A DNA stretch of 64,000 bases from Fibrisoma montanum (GTDB lineage Bacteria > Bacteroidota > Bacteroidia > Cytophagales > Spirosomataceae): contig NZ_QXED01000004.1 of assembly GCF_003583365.1 (NCBI RefSeq), positions 620,001 through 684,000 on the forward strand. The letters run 5' to 3'. The notes under the pieces are model-generated. The model did not search any database and was not told the DNA's origin. It was given only the letters and a program-made list of their open reading frames with translations. The position numbers were made by a program, and so were the translations under genes. This document shows positions 24,257 through 33,764 of the stretch, piece after piece (the first letter of the stretch is position 1; each line of letters starts with the position of its first letter).

Positions 24257-27200
24257 ATGGTGAACCCTTACCTTGTTCACAAATACATACTCAACTATCT
24301 GCGCTTAACCACGTTGATCAATCCCATTCCGGGGCTTAACGTGTGGCTGATACCGGTAGTATGGCTATTGCTAGGCCCTGGTTTGTCCCTTGCGCAGGAC
24401 CAGCCCCGGCGAAATGCAGGCCGACGCCAGCAGGCCGCAGCCGATTCGGCGCGGGCAGAGGCTCGTCGGCGGGCAGCGTTTCGTGCCGATTCAATCAAGC
24501 AGGCTATTCAGGAGCGCAACGACAGCATTCGAGCCGCTCGTAGCGCTAACCGTCGGCCAACCGTAAACTGGCCCGACCGTCGGTCAACCCGTTTTTCGGA
24601 GCGGCCGTCGAAGTCGCCTTATATCTTACGCGACCCCAAAGGCGTTTCTACCGACTTTCAGTTTGACCCCACCGGTCGTATCGATGTTACCGAACGCGTT
24701 CGGTCGGGTGTATCCTTATCTGGAGCGCCCCTGCCCAACACAGTACAGGGCCGTTCGAATGATTTAACAACACCACCCGCGGCCGCAACACCGACGACTA
24801 CACCCCCTGGAACGCTTTCGCCCGGTATTCCGGTTGGCGGGGCCTTACCGCCCTCCAACTACGGGTTACCGTACCGTCCGGCCGAAACCATTCCATTTTC
24901 TACCTATAACCAGTTACAGAACCAACGTGTTCAACAAAATTTATGGCGGGAGTACGGTGCCCGTCGGGATGGGCAGAGTTCGGTGACGGGGCGGGGGCTG
25001 GTTCCCAAGCTCGAACTACCACCGGTGATCGACCGGCTGTTTGGCGGAGGGGGCGTCAATTTTAAACCAAACGGCTTCGTTACCCTCGATTTCGGGTACC
25101 TGTACCAGTTTATTGATAACCCGGTCATTCCCGTACGTCAGCGTCGGAACGGTAACTTCCTGTTTAATGAACAGATCAGTATCAATTTCAACGGTCAGGT
25201 TGGCGAACGGCTGGGCGTACTGGCCAATTTCGATACCAAAGCTGCGTTCAATTTTGAGAACGCGCTGAAACTGAACTACCGGCCCGCCGGCGGGTTGCCG
25301 TCGATCGGGTCAAATGGCATCGGCGGGTTGCCGTCTAATCCCCTCAATAACGTACAGAACCCGTTGCAGAACGGCCTGCCGACACCAACTGTGCCGGGGC
25401 AGTTTCAGCCGCAGAACGAGAGCATCATTCAGGGGCTGGAAGCGGGTAACATCAGCTGGGCCGTGCCAAGTCAGCTGATTCCGGGTGTTCAGAACCTGTT
25501 CGGGGTAAAAACCCAGCTCCGGTTTGGCAAACTGCGGGCTACGGTCGTTGCGTCGCAGCAACGGTCGCGGAAGAGTGAAATTGTGCTGCGGGGCGGTACG
25601 TCGAACCGGCCGTTTGAAATCCGGGCCGATCAGTACGACGAGAACCGGCACTTCTTCCTGTCGCAGTTTTTCCGGAGTCGCTACGAGCAATCGCTGCGGT
25701 CGTTGCCGCAGGTTACGTCGGGCGTGAACGTTACGCGGATCGAGGTTTACGTAACCAACCGGACCAACACCACCGAATCGCTGCGGAATATTGTCGGTTT
25801 TCAGGATTTGGGCGAGGGGGCACCGTACAGCGCCAACAACCCGAATTTACAGCCGATCAACCGCAGCTCGCCCGCCGATAACCGGGCCAATGGTCTGTTT
25901 GGTCGCCTGACGTCCAATCCACAGAATCCGTTCCGGCAGGTAGACCAAGCCAATGAGGTTCTGACCAGTACGTACAATCTGCAAAAGACTGTTGATTTTG
26001 AACTGTTGCGGGGCGCAAAACGGCTGACCGAACGGGAGTTCAAACTCCAGCCCGATCTGGGGTATATCTCGCTCGTGACGCCCCTGCGCAACGACGAGAT
26101 TCTGGCCGTTGCCTATGAATATACGTACCAGGGGCGTCGCTACAAAGTGGGCGAGCTAACCGAGGATTACCAGAGCCGGGAACCCAGAGAGGTGCTGGTG
26201 CTGAAGCTGCTGAAGTCATCGACGATCCGCAACAATCTCCAGTTGCCGATGTGGAACCTGATGATGAAAAACATCTACTCGCTCAATACGGCCCAGATCG
26301 CGCGGCAGGGATTCCAGCTTCGGATTGTGTATAAGGACGACCTGACGGGTATCGACAACCCCAACCTCCAGGAGGGTACACAGCTTCAGAACCGGCCGCT
26401 GGTGCAGGTGTTTGGCATGGACCGGCTCAATCAGCAGTTGGACGCTCAGCCCGACGGTAATTTTGATTTTGTCGAGAACTATACTGTCGACAGCCGCTAC
26501 GGAAAAATTATCTTCCCCGTCCTGGAGCCGTTTGGATCGTATCTGGAGCGGCAATTCCTGCCGGGAGAGGAAGCGCTGCGGGCAAAATACGTCTTCAATG
26601 AACTGTATCGAACCACCCTGGCCGATGCGCAGCAGATTGCTGATAAAAACAAGTTTTTCCTGAGGGGCGCGTATCAGTCGGGCAACGGCGCGGAAGTACA
26701 GCTTCCCTACGGCGTCAATGAACAATCGGTGCAGGTAACGGCCGGGGGGGTACCGCTGGTTGCCGGGCAGGACTACGTGCTCGAAGGACAGACCGGGCGG
26801 CTGCGGATTATAAACGAGAGCGTAACGAACTCGGGCCGCGAGATTCGGATCAGCTTCGAGCAGCCTGACCTGTTCCAGAACCAGATCCGGACGCTGCTGG
26901 GTACGCGCCTGGACTACAGCCTGAGCCCCGACGTGAACCTGGGAGTGACGGCGATGCGGATGCGGGAAACGCCCGCGGGCTTCCTGACGCGCGTGGCCAT
27001 TGGTAACGAACCGGTCAACAATACCATCCTCGGATTCGATGCGAACATCCGCAAGGAGTCGCGGGCACTGACCCGACTGCTGGACGCCATGCCGCTGATC
27101 CAGACGAAAGAGTTATCGACGATTCAGTTCCAGGGCGAAGTGGCGCAACTGTTTCCGGGCGTAAATCCCCGGGTAAACAATGATGCGTTTATCGACGACT

Positions 27201-30200
27201 TTGAAGCCGCCCGTACCATCTACGACCTTACGCGTCAGCCGACTCGCTGGCGGCTGGGTGCTACGCCACAGCAGTTCCCGCAGGGGTCGTTCAGCAACCC
27301 GCTTGAATACGCTTACAACCGGGCGCGGATTTCAGTGTACTCCGTCGACCCGACTATTTACGGAACTACCGGCCTGCGAACCGTATCGACCGGTATCGAT
27401 CCGGAACAACTGAACGCGTTTGCCTACGAGCGGTACTTCCTGCCGACCGATTTGTTCAAAGGGCGGTCGGCGCGGGTGGTGCAGTTGCCGGAGAGCATTC
27501 TCGACGTATCGTACTTCCCGAGCGAACGGGGGATGTATAACTACAATCCGAACCTGACGACCGATGGCCAGCTGCCTAACCCGCGGCAGAATTTCGGGTC
27601 GGTTACGCGGGCGGTGGCGTCGGACATCGACTTCGATAACGCCAACGTCGAAAACATTACGTTCTGGCTGATGGACCCCTTCGTACAGGGTGAGTCGGGG
27701 GTAGTACGGGGTAGTCCGGATGATTCGAAGAACACGAACAATACAACGGGTGGTAAGCTGATTTTCAACCTTGGCGATATTTCGGAGGATGTCATCAAAG
27801 ACGGCCGCTACCAGTTTGAGAACGGTTTCCCGGCCAATGGGGATACGACCGGTACAAACCGGCAACTGGGTACGGAGCGGACCGCCTGGGGGCGTGCTCC
27901 CTTGCAGCAGTTTGTGACCAATGCGTTCCAGAGCGGTGGCCGCGAAAACCAGGACATTGGTCTGGACGGTCTGAAGAACGCAGACGAGCAAACCTTCTTC
28001 CGCGACTACCTGAATACGCTCCGGACTCGGGGTGTTACGGGCGAAGCCCTCAACGAGATTGAGAACGACCCGTCTAACGATGATTTCCGGTTCTATCTTG
28101 GCGAACAGGCGGATCAGCAGAAGTACGTTGTGGCCCGGTATAAACGGTTTATGGGGATGGAAAACAACTCCCCCGAAGTCACCGATCCGAATAACCTGCT
28201 GACGCCGGCATCATCAACCCTGCCGGATATTGAAGATCTCAATATCGATAACACCATCAACGACAACGAAGCGTACTACGAGTACGAAGTCGACCTGCGG
28301 CCCGGTCGGCTAGACGTTGGACAGGGATACATCGTTGATAAAATCGTTACGCAGCCACAGGGCCTGCCACAACCCGTTACGTGGTACCAGTTCCGGATAC
28401 CGGTGCGGGAGTTCCTGCGCAAAGTGGGTAACATCAACGGTTTCAAGTCGATCCGCTTTGTCCGGATGTACCTGACTGACTTCCAGCAGCCGGTGGTGCT
28501 GCGGTTTGCGCAGTTGCAGATGGAAGCCAACCAGTACCGTAAATACACCGGCGATCTGAACCAGCGGGGTTTGCAGGAGGTACCGGAGCCCTACGACGCC
28601 AACTTTACGGTATCGACGGTAAATATTGAAGAAAACGGCGATCAGGCCGGGGTTACAACCGGCGATAAATACATCTATACCGTACCGCCGGGCTACCGGC
28701 GCGACCGGGACTACACGCAGGTAAACCAGGTTGAACTGAACGAGCAGTCGATGCGGATGAGCGTAACAAACCTGCGCGACGGCGACTCCCGGGCGGCTTT
28801 CCGTAACACCAACTTCGATCTTCAGTTCCGCGAGCGGCTGAAAATGTTCATCCACATGCACAACGACCAGAACGAAAGTGGTCAGGTATCGGCGTTCGTG
28901 CGGATTGGAACCGACTTTACGGATAACTATTACGAAGTAGAAATTCCGAATCTGACGGCAACCCCGAGCGGGATCACCGGAAGCTTTGACGATGAGTTAT
29001 TCCGTCAACAGGTCTGGCCCGTTGAAAACGAACTGGACATAGCGCTCGAAGACTTCATTAACCTTAAGCTCAGACGCAATCAGGAGTTAACCCGCCGAAC
29101 GTCGCTGCCGTTCAGTGGCCGTTCTTCGGATCCGGCGGGGAAGTACATCATTACAGTGGTGGGGAACCCTGACCTGAGTTCGGTGCAGACGGTAATGATC
29201 GGGGTTCGAAACCCGAGAATTCAGGGGGATGGAGAGCGACCCAAAAGCTTTACCATCTGGGTGAACGAGCTACGGGCCAACGGATTCGACCAGCAGGGAG
29301 GTATGGCCGCAATCGGCTCGGTAAACGCTAAACTGGCCGACGTAGCGACCGTGACGGCTTCAGGCCGGATTTCAACCTTCGGCTTCGGTGGCGTGCAGAC
29401 CCGAATCGGTGACCGAACCAAGGAAACAACCAGCGAGTTTGGCATTTCGTCGGCTATTGCGGTGGATAAATTCCTGCCGGAGCGGTGGGGCTTCCGGATT
29501 CCACTCTACGTTAACTACGACAACCGGAGGGTCGACCCGCACTTTAACCCGCTCGATCCGGATACGGAACTCGACAAGTCACTGTCCATCATCGAGAACG
29601 TGGACGAACGGCTGGCTTACCGCCGACTGGTGCAGGATAACTCAACGCGCCGGGGCTACAACTTCTCGAATGTCCGGAAGATAAAAACGAACCCGAATGC
29701 GAAGACGCACTTCTGGGATTTTGAAAACTTTGCCTTTACCTACGCGTTCAACGACGCCAGACGGACTAATATCCTGACCGATGAGTACCTGCAGCGGCAG
29801 TACCGGGGCGGAATTTCGTACACGTACAGTAGTCAGCCGAAAGCGTTTGAACCATTCCGGAACCGGCAGTCGTTCGATGCACCGTACCTGCGCTGGCTGA
29901 AAGACTTCAACCTGACGCTGCTGCCTACGCTGGTTTCCATCCGGACCGATATGGACCGCAGCTTCGTTAAAACGCAGTTGCGTAACTCGGACCTGACTAC
30001 AGAAGGCATCATACCGCAATTTGAAAAATACTTCCTGTTCAACCGGTACTACGACCTGACCTGGAACCTGACGCGCAACCTCGTGGTGACGTACCGGGGC
30101 GTAGCGAACTCAATCATCGACGAACCGGCCGGTGATATCAATTCCGAAGCCAAACGGGATTCGATTCTGCAAAGCATCCGGCGGTTTGGCCGGGTCAAAA

Positions 30201-31882
30201 ACTTTGTGCAGGACATTCGCGCTACGTACCGTCTGCCGCTGGACAAGATTCCGCTGCTCGACTGGATGGCGGCTGATGCGATTTACGGCATTGGTTATCA
30301 GTTCCAGGCCAATTCATTTGGGATCGCCGACTCAACGGGGGTTCCATTCGGCAACATTGTCCGGAATAACCGTGAGCGGGGAATCACGGGACGGGTCGAT
30401 TTGATTCGGCTGTACAACAAGATTGCGGCCCTGCGGTGGGCCAATACGCCGTCGCCGGTGCGGAAGAATTTTGCCCGGAACCCAGGCGATATTGAAGAGA
30501 TTCAGCGGAGTGAAAGCAAACTGCTGAAGAGTTTCACCCGGACTTTGCTGACGGTGCGGGGAATTAACTTCTCGTATACCGTTCAGGAGTCGACGATTCT
30601 GCCCGGCTTCCTGCCGACACCATCGTTCTTCGGCTTGTCGAGGGATAATGCACCGGGGCTGGGCTTTGTGCTGGGTAGCCAGAACCGAACCATCCACTAC
30701 CGGGCTGCCGAGCGGGGCTGGCTGTCGCCGAGTATCGTGCAGAACACCGCGTTCCAGCAAACAGTCTCGAAGAACTTCAACGCCCGGACTACCCTGGAGC
30801 CATTCCGGGATTTCCGGATGCAGGTGGAATGGCGCTTGACCCGTACGGATGCGTACCAGGAATATTACCGGCCACGGGTTGAAGGCGGTCCGTTCGAAAC
30901 GCAGACGCCGGTGCGTAACGGCCAGTTCAATATGTCATTCTGGTCGTTCCGGACCGCGTTCATCGGCCTGCGCCGGGATAACTCGTCGCCGATCTTCGAC
31001 CGGTTTGAGGAGTATCGTGAATATTTCATCGACCGGCTGACGCAGGCTAATCCCGAAAAGCTCGCTCAATACGATAAAAACTCACAGGACGTACTGATTC
31101 CGTCGTTCTTTGCGGCCTACAGCGGTCAGCCCAAGGAGAAAGCGCAGTTGTCGCCGTTCTACAACTTCCCGCTGCCAAACTGGCGCGTCGATTACAACGG
31201 CCTGTCGGGGCTGCCGTTCATCCGGAAGCAGTTCAGTGCGTTTACGCTGACCCACAGCTACACGTCAAACTACAGTGTCGGCAATTTCGTGTCGAACCTG
31301 GAGTACGGGGCGCTGTACGTGAATCTGGCCGTATCGGGGTATCCGCTGGCTGCGTATGCCAACAGCCAGGGGCAGTTTGTGCCGGTGTTTGCGATGAGTA
31401 CGATTACTATGTCGGAGAAGTTTGCGCCGATGCTGGGGGTACAGTTCCAGACCCGGAACCGGATCAGCGGCCGGCTGGAATACAACCAGAGCCGCGACGT
31501 AGCGCTGAACCTGTCGAACGCGCAGGTAGCCGAACTGACCAACAAAGACCTGACGGCTTCACTGGGCTTTACGCGCAATAATTTCCGGCTGCCGTTCCGC
31601 ATTAACGGCGCCTACAAGCGGTTAAAAAATGACCTTACGTTCTCGTGCAGCCTGACGTTCCGCGATACGCGGGCTATCCAGCGGAAACTCGACAACGAGT
31701 TCACCATCACGGCCGGTAACGTAAACTTCCAGTTGCGGCCGCAGGTCAGCTACATCGTGAGCCGCCGTCTGAACCTGAATTTCTACTTCGACCGGACGTT
31801 CAACGATCCGCTGGTGTCAAACTCGTTCCGCCGGGCCACTACGGCCGGTGGTATACAGGTCAAGTTTAATCTGGCCGAATAG
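24257..31882 (+). CDS. sprA: Type IX secretion outer-membrane translocon SprA
   Basis: A 2541-residue protein. SprA forms the very large single-chain outer-membrane barrel through which T9SS cargo leaves the cell, and in gliding species it also exports the SprB adhesin. Residues 27-46 form the signal hydrophobic core; residues about 48-215 are a basic, then Pro/Thr-rich extension; the rest is the long SprA_N-containing barrel (for example FFLSQFFRSRYEQSLR, VNDDAFIDDFEAAR, FTIWVNELRANGFDQQGG). It is somewhat longer than F. johnsoniae SprA (about 2400). The last 13 codons are duplicated 857 bases downstream, so the present 3' end seems to have been rebuilt by an insertion. Confidence 0.96.
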   Translation: MVNPYLVHKYILNYLRLTTLINPIPGLNVWLIPVVWLLLGPGLSLAQDQPRRNAGRRQQAAADSARAEARRRAAFRADSIKQAIQERNDSIRAARSANRRPTVNWPDRRSTRFSERPSKSPYILRDPKGVSTDFQFDPTGRIDVTERVRSGVSLSGAPLPNTVQGRSNDLTTPPAAATPTTTPPGTLSPGIPVGGALPPSNYGLPYRPAETIPFSTYNQLQNQRVQQNLWREYGARRDGQSSVTGRGLVPKLELPPVIDRLFGGGGVNFKPNGFVTLDFGYLYQFIDNPVIPVRQRRNGNFLFNEQISINFNGQVGERLGVLANFDTKAAFNFENALKLNYRPAGGLPSIGSNGIGGLPSNPLNNVQNPLQNGLPTPTVPGQFQPQNESIIQGLEAGNISWAVPSQLIPGVQNLFGVKTQLRFGKLRATVVASQQRSRKSEIVLRGGTSNRPFEIRADQYDENRHFFLSQFFRSRYEQSLRSLPQVTSGVNVTRIEVYVTNRTNTTESLRNIVGFQDLGEGAPYSANNPNLQPINRSSPADNRANGLFGRLTSNPQNPFRQVDQANEVLTSTYNLQKTVDFELLRGAKRLTEREFKLQPDLGYISLVTPLRNDEILAVAYEYTYQGRRYKVGELTEDYQSREPREVLVLKLLKSSTIRNNLQLPMWNLMMKNIYSLNTAQIARQGFQLRIVYKDDLTGIDNPNLQEGTQLQNRPLVQVFGMDRLNQQLDAQPDGNFDFVENYTVDSRYGKIIFPVLEPFGSYLERQFLPGEEALRAKYVFNELYRTTLADAQQIADKNKFFLRGAYQSGNGAEVQLPYGVNEQSVQVTAGGVPLVAGQDYVLEGQTGRLRIINESVTNSGREIRISFEQPDLFQNQIRTLLGTRLDYSLSPDVNLGVTAMRMRETPAGFLTRVAIGNEPVNNTILGFDANIRKESRALTRLLDAMPLIQTKELSTIQFQGEVAQLFPGVNPRVNNDAFIDDFEAARTIYDLTRQPTRWRLGATPQQFPQGSFSNPLEYAYNRARISVYSVDPTIYGTTGLRTVSTGIDPEQLNAFAYERYFLPTDLFKGRSARVVQLPESILDVSYFPSERGMYNYNPNLTTDGQLPNPRQNFGSVTRAVASDIDFDNANVENITFWLMDPFVQGESGVVRGSPDDSKNTNNTTGGKLIFNLGDISEDVIKDGRYQFENGFPANGDTTGTNRQLGTERTAWGRAPLQQFVTNAFQSGGRENQDIGLDGLKNADEQTFFRDYLNTLRTRGVTGEALNEIENDPSNDDFRFYLGEQADQQKYVVARYKRFMGMENNSPEVTDPNNLLTPASSTLPDIEDLNIDNTINDNEAYYEYEVDLRPGRLDVGQGYIVDKIVTQPQGLPQPVTWYQFRIPVREFLRKVGNINGFKSIRFVRMYLTDFQQPVVLRFAQLQMEANQYRKYTGDLNQRGLQEVPEPYDANFTVSTVNIEENGDQAGVTTGDKYIYTVPPGYRRDRDYTQVNQVELNEQSMRMSVTNLRDGDSRAAFRNTNFDLQFRERLKMFIHMHNDQNESGQVSAFVRIGTDFTDNYYEVEIPNLTATPSGITGSFDDELFRQQVWPVENELDIALEDFINLKLRRNQELTRRTSLPFSGRSSDPAGKYIITVVGNPDLSSVQTVMIGVRNPRIQGDGERPKSFTIWVNELRANGFDQQGGMAAIGSVNAKLADVATVTASGRISTFGFGGVQTRIGDRTKETTSEFGISSAIAVDKFLPERWGFRIPLYVNYDNRRVDPHFNPLDPDTELDKSLSIIENVDERLAYRRLVQDNSTRRGYNFSNVRKIKTNPNAKTHFWDFENFAFTYAFNDARRTNILTDEYLQRQYRGGISYTYSSQPKAFEPFRNRQSFDAPYLRWLKDFNLTLLPTLVSIRTDMDRSFVKTQLRNSDLTTEGIIPQFEKYFLFNRYYDLTWNLTRNLVVTYRGVANSIIDEPAGDINSEAKRDSILQSIRRFGRVKNFVQDIRATYRLPLDKIPLLDWMAADAIYGIGYQFQANSFGIADSTGVPFGNIVRNNRERGITGRVDLIRLYNKIAALRWANTPSPVRKNFARNPGDIEEIQRSESKLLKSFTRTLLTVRGINFSYTVQESTILPGFLPTPSFFGLSRDNAPGLGFVLGSQNRTIHYRAAERGWLSPSIVQNTAFQQTVSKNFNARTTLEPFRDFRMQVEWRLTRTDAYQEYYRPRVEGGPFETQTPVRNGQFNMSFWSFRTAFIGLRRDNSSPIFDRFEEYREYFIDRLTQANPEKLAQYDKNSQDVLIPSFFAAYSGQPKEKAQLSPFYNFPLPNWRVDYNGLSGLPFIRKQFSAFTLTHSYTSNYSVGNFVSNLEYGALYVNLAVSGYPLAAYANSQGQFVPVFAMSTITMSEKFAPMLGVQFQTRNRISGRLEYNQSRDVALNLSNAQVAELTNKDLTASLGFTRNNFRLPFRINGAYKRLKNDLTFSCSLTFRDTRAIQRKLDNEFTITAGNVNFQLRPQVSYIVSRRLNLNFYFDRTFNDPLVSNSFRRATTAGGIQVKFNLAE
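31840..31878 (+). repeat. 39-bp direct repeat, copy 1 (sprA 3' end)
   Basis: The last 13 codons of sprA. An identical 39-base copy lies at 32697-32735. The two copies flank the small gene pair. Confidence 0.95.
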
Positions 31883-31994
31883 TTTAACATTGAATTAGTT
31901 GCTTTAAAATCAAGGTTTTGAACGGTAATACGGTTACTGATGTTTTTGCTACTGGTGAGCTGATTTAGAACATTGAAAAATTAATTACGCGGCT

Positions 31995-32186
31995 ATGGAC
32001 AATGCAACTATGACACCCGAGCAACAGGCCCGTCGCGAACGCGCATTAGCTTTTGCAAGGGAGCTAATGCGAATCAAGCGGGAGGGGCAGGAAGAGATAC
32101 GAAATGATTATAAAAACCCTGAGGTCAGGGAGGTGATTGATCGTCTGAGAAAACGCAATGCCCAACAGAGAAGCTCCCGCTTATGA
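31995..32186 (+). CDS. Small hypothetical protein, first gene of the insert
   Basis: A 63-residue, highly charged, probably helical protein (Arg, Glu and Lys rich; EQQARRERALAFARELMRI, VREVIDRLRKRN). No family recognised. Its 3' end overlaps the next gene by 29 bases in another frame, so the two are cotranslated. The small-helical-protein-then-partner layout is like antitoxin/toxin or other small two-gene modules, but that is inference only. It lies between the two copies of the sprA 3' end. Confidence 0.6.
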   Translation: MDNATMTPEQQARRERALAFARELMRIKREGQEEIRNDYKNPEVREVIDRLRKRNAQQRSSRL

Positions 32187-32667
32187 ATTTGAAGCGTTGG
32201 GTGGTTCGAATAACGTGTATGCGTTTGTATCAATCAACGATGTTGGCTACGAAGTTCGGTTTAAACCCAGTGGTTATTTACTTCCTGACCCGGTACTAAG
32301 TGATTATGTTTACGAGATGGTCATTGATCTCGTTTATAACCCCTTTACCCCTGAATTGCCGCCGGTTGATGAGCGAATCTCTACTACGATAGCATTAATC
32401 GTTCATGATTTCTTTCAAGTTCGGGAGCGAGGAATGATTTATATATGTGATGATTCGGATTCTCGCGCCTACGCTCGTAAGCGACTGTTTGATCGCTGGT
32501 ATAATCAACATATCAAGGTAGGAGCCCGTTTCACCCGCTACGAGTTTCCGATTGAAATTGACGATGATGGAACGGTATACTTTGCTGCCTTAATCTGCAG
32601 GTTAGACAATCCATATCAGGTTGAGATGTATATGGCTTTTAGGCGCTTAGCTTTAGGCGAAAAATAA
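32158..32667 (+). CDS. DUF6169-like protein, second gene of the insert
   Basis: A 169-residue cytoplasmic protein. It begins YEFEALGGSNNVYAFVSIND, then GYEVRFKPSGYLLPD, TIALIVHDFFQVRERGMIYI, DDSDSRAYARKRLFDRWY. This pattern resembles the DUF6169 family of Bacteroidota, which has no known function. Base composition is visibly more AT-rich than flanking genes. It overlaps the preceding small gene and forms with it a compact module inserted at the sprA 3' end. A nucleic-acid or toxin-like role would be speculation. Confidence 0.65.
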   Translation: MPNREAPAYEFEALGGSNNVYAFVSINDVGYEVRFKPSGYLLPDPVLSDYVYEMVIDLVYNPFTPELPPVDERISTTIALIVHDFFQVRERGMIYICDDSDSRAYARKRLFDRWYNQHIKVGARFTRYEFPIEIDDDGTVYFAALICRLDNPYQVEMYMAFRRLALGEK

Positions 32668-32696
32668 AAGAATTAAGGCATTCTAGCCGGATCTTT

Positions 32697-32735
32697 TACG
32701 GCCGGTGGTATACAGGTCAAGTTTAATCTGGCCGA
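32697..32735 (+). repeat. 39-bp direct repeat, copy 2 (displaced sprA 3' end)
   Basis: Identical to 31840-31878. In frame it would encode the last 13 residues of SprA and then GAG-TAA-type codons rather than the GAA-TAG of copy 1; it is followed by a hairpin. It is probably the ancestral sprA end, now untranslated. Confidence 0.9.
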
Positions 32736-32762
32736 GTAAAGCAATCCGATCAATAACAAACT

Positions 32763-32803
32763 ACAGCCCTGATAAGCCATTGCTCGTCGGGGCTGTCTTG
32801 TTT
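32763..32803 (+). terminator. Probable original sprA terminator
   Basis: A 15-base stem (32763-32777 with 32782-32796; one mismatch, two G-T pairs) with a CATT loop, followed by CTTGTTT. It lies 25 bases after copy 2 of the sprA 3' end. Confidence 0.65.
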
Positions 32804-32908
32804 AATCAGAAACACTCGTACCTTACATAAGCAACGTAGTGTTTTCTGCTCACGCAGTACAGTAAGCGGGTTGCGAACGGGTCATTAACCACACAAACAG
32901 CGAGAGCC

Positions 32909-33664
32909 ATGCGGTTAGAAGAGGAACTGATTATCATACAGTTTGGACAGGGAGCACTGTCGGAGGAAGAACTGCTTCATCAGTTTGCTCAACTGGATGA
33001 GGCTGGTCAAGGGCTACGTTTCAATGAGTTACTGCACCTGTTGGAGCAGCTGGAACCGGCGGTTGATGAAGAGACAACTACTGAGCCGGAAGCGCCCCAC
33101 ACCGTAATTAAAAGCTTCAGCAACAGGAACAGATTTATTCGACGTATTAACGTACAGGACAACACGCTGCATGAATCATACAAGTTGCTGCTGGCTCAGT
33201 TCAAACGGGATTTTCAACGACAGTACGCTATTGAGAACGAAAATCCATCTTCCTGGTGGTATTGGGACTTCTCGAAACGTGACGTTGTAGACCGGTTATT
33301 GGCAGGCTACCGGGCGGTGGTGAACGAGGTGTACTCTAATCTTAGCTTTCGCGGGGAGTTTACCAGCATCGCTAAACTCTTACATGACGACCGGATGGCG
33401 AAAAAAGCGTTGGCAGAGGCACCTGAACCAGAAGGTCACCATCAATATCATTTCGCTTCGTACGACGAAGTAATCGAGAAATCCATTAAAAGCTACGGCT
33501 ATGCATTCAACCGGCCGGTCTGGCTGCTGTCGAATTCGTTACGGAAAGCATTGGTCAAGCAGTACGGGCTGGATTTTGATCGTGCCAACAAGGTGCTCTG
33601 GGATGTCGTTGACCAGCACTTACGGGAAAAATACAACGACGAGCTCCTGTTCTCGATTCATTAA
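32909..33664 (+). CDS. Hypothetical protein, unrecognised
   Basis: A 251-residue soluble protein. The first 50 residues (LEEELIIIQFGQGALSEEEL) recall the helical start of DUF5958-type proteins, but the rest does not. Residues 55-65 are an acidic linker, and the C-terminal region is aromatic and charged (NPSSWWYWDFSKRDVVDRLL, FNRPVWLLSNSLRKALVKQY). No signal peptide or membrane segment. It stands alone between the displaced sprA end and the aldo/keto reductase gene, and could be part of the same accessory patch. Confidence 0.6.
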   Translation: MRLEEELIIIQFGQGALSEEELLHQFAQLDEAGQGLRFNELLHLLEQLEPAVDEETTTEPEAPHTVIKSFSNRNRFIRRINVQDNTLHESYKLLLAQFKRDFQRQYAIENENPSSWWYWDFSKRDVVDRLLAGYRAVVNEVYSNLSFRGEFTSIAKLLHDDRMAKKALAEAPEPEGHHQYHFASYDEVIEKSIKSYGYAFNRPVWLLSNSLRKALVKQYGLDFDRANKVLWDVVDQHLREKYNDELLFSIH

Positions 33665-33764
33665 CTTCAGATCCAAGCCGCTTACACCTGACGAGGAGAA
33701 TTGTGCACCAGGGCTAACTTTTCGGCCCCGGATGGGTTTCATTTGCTGACCATACATTCAGACC

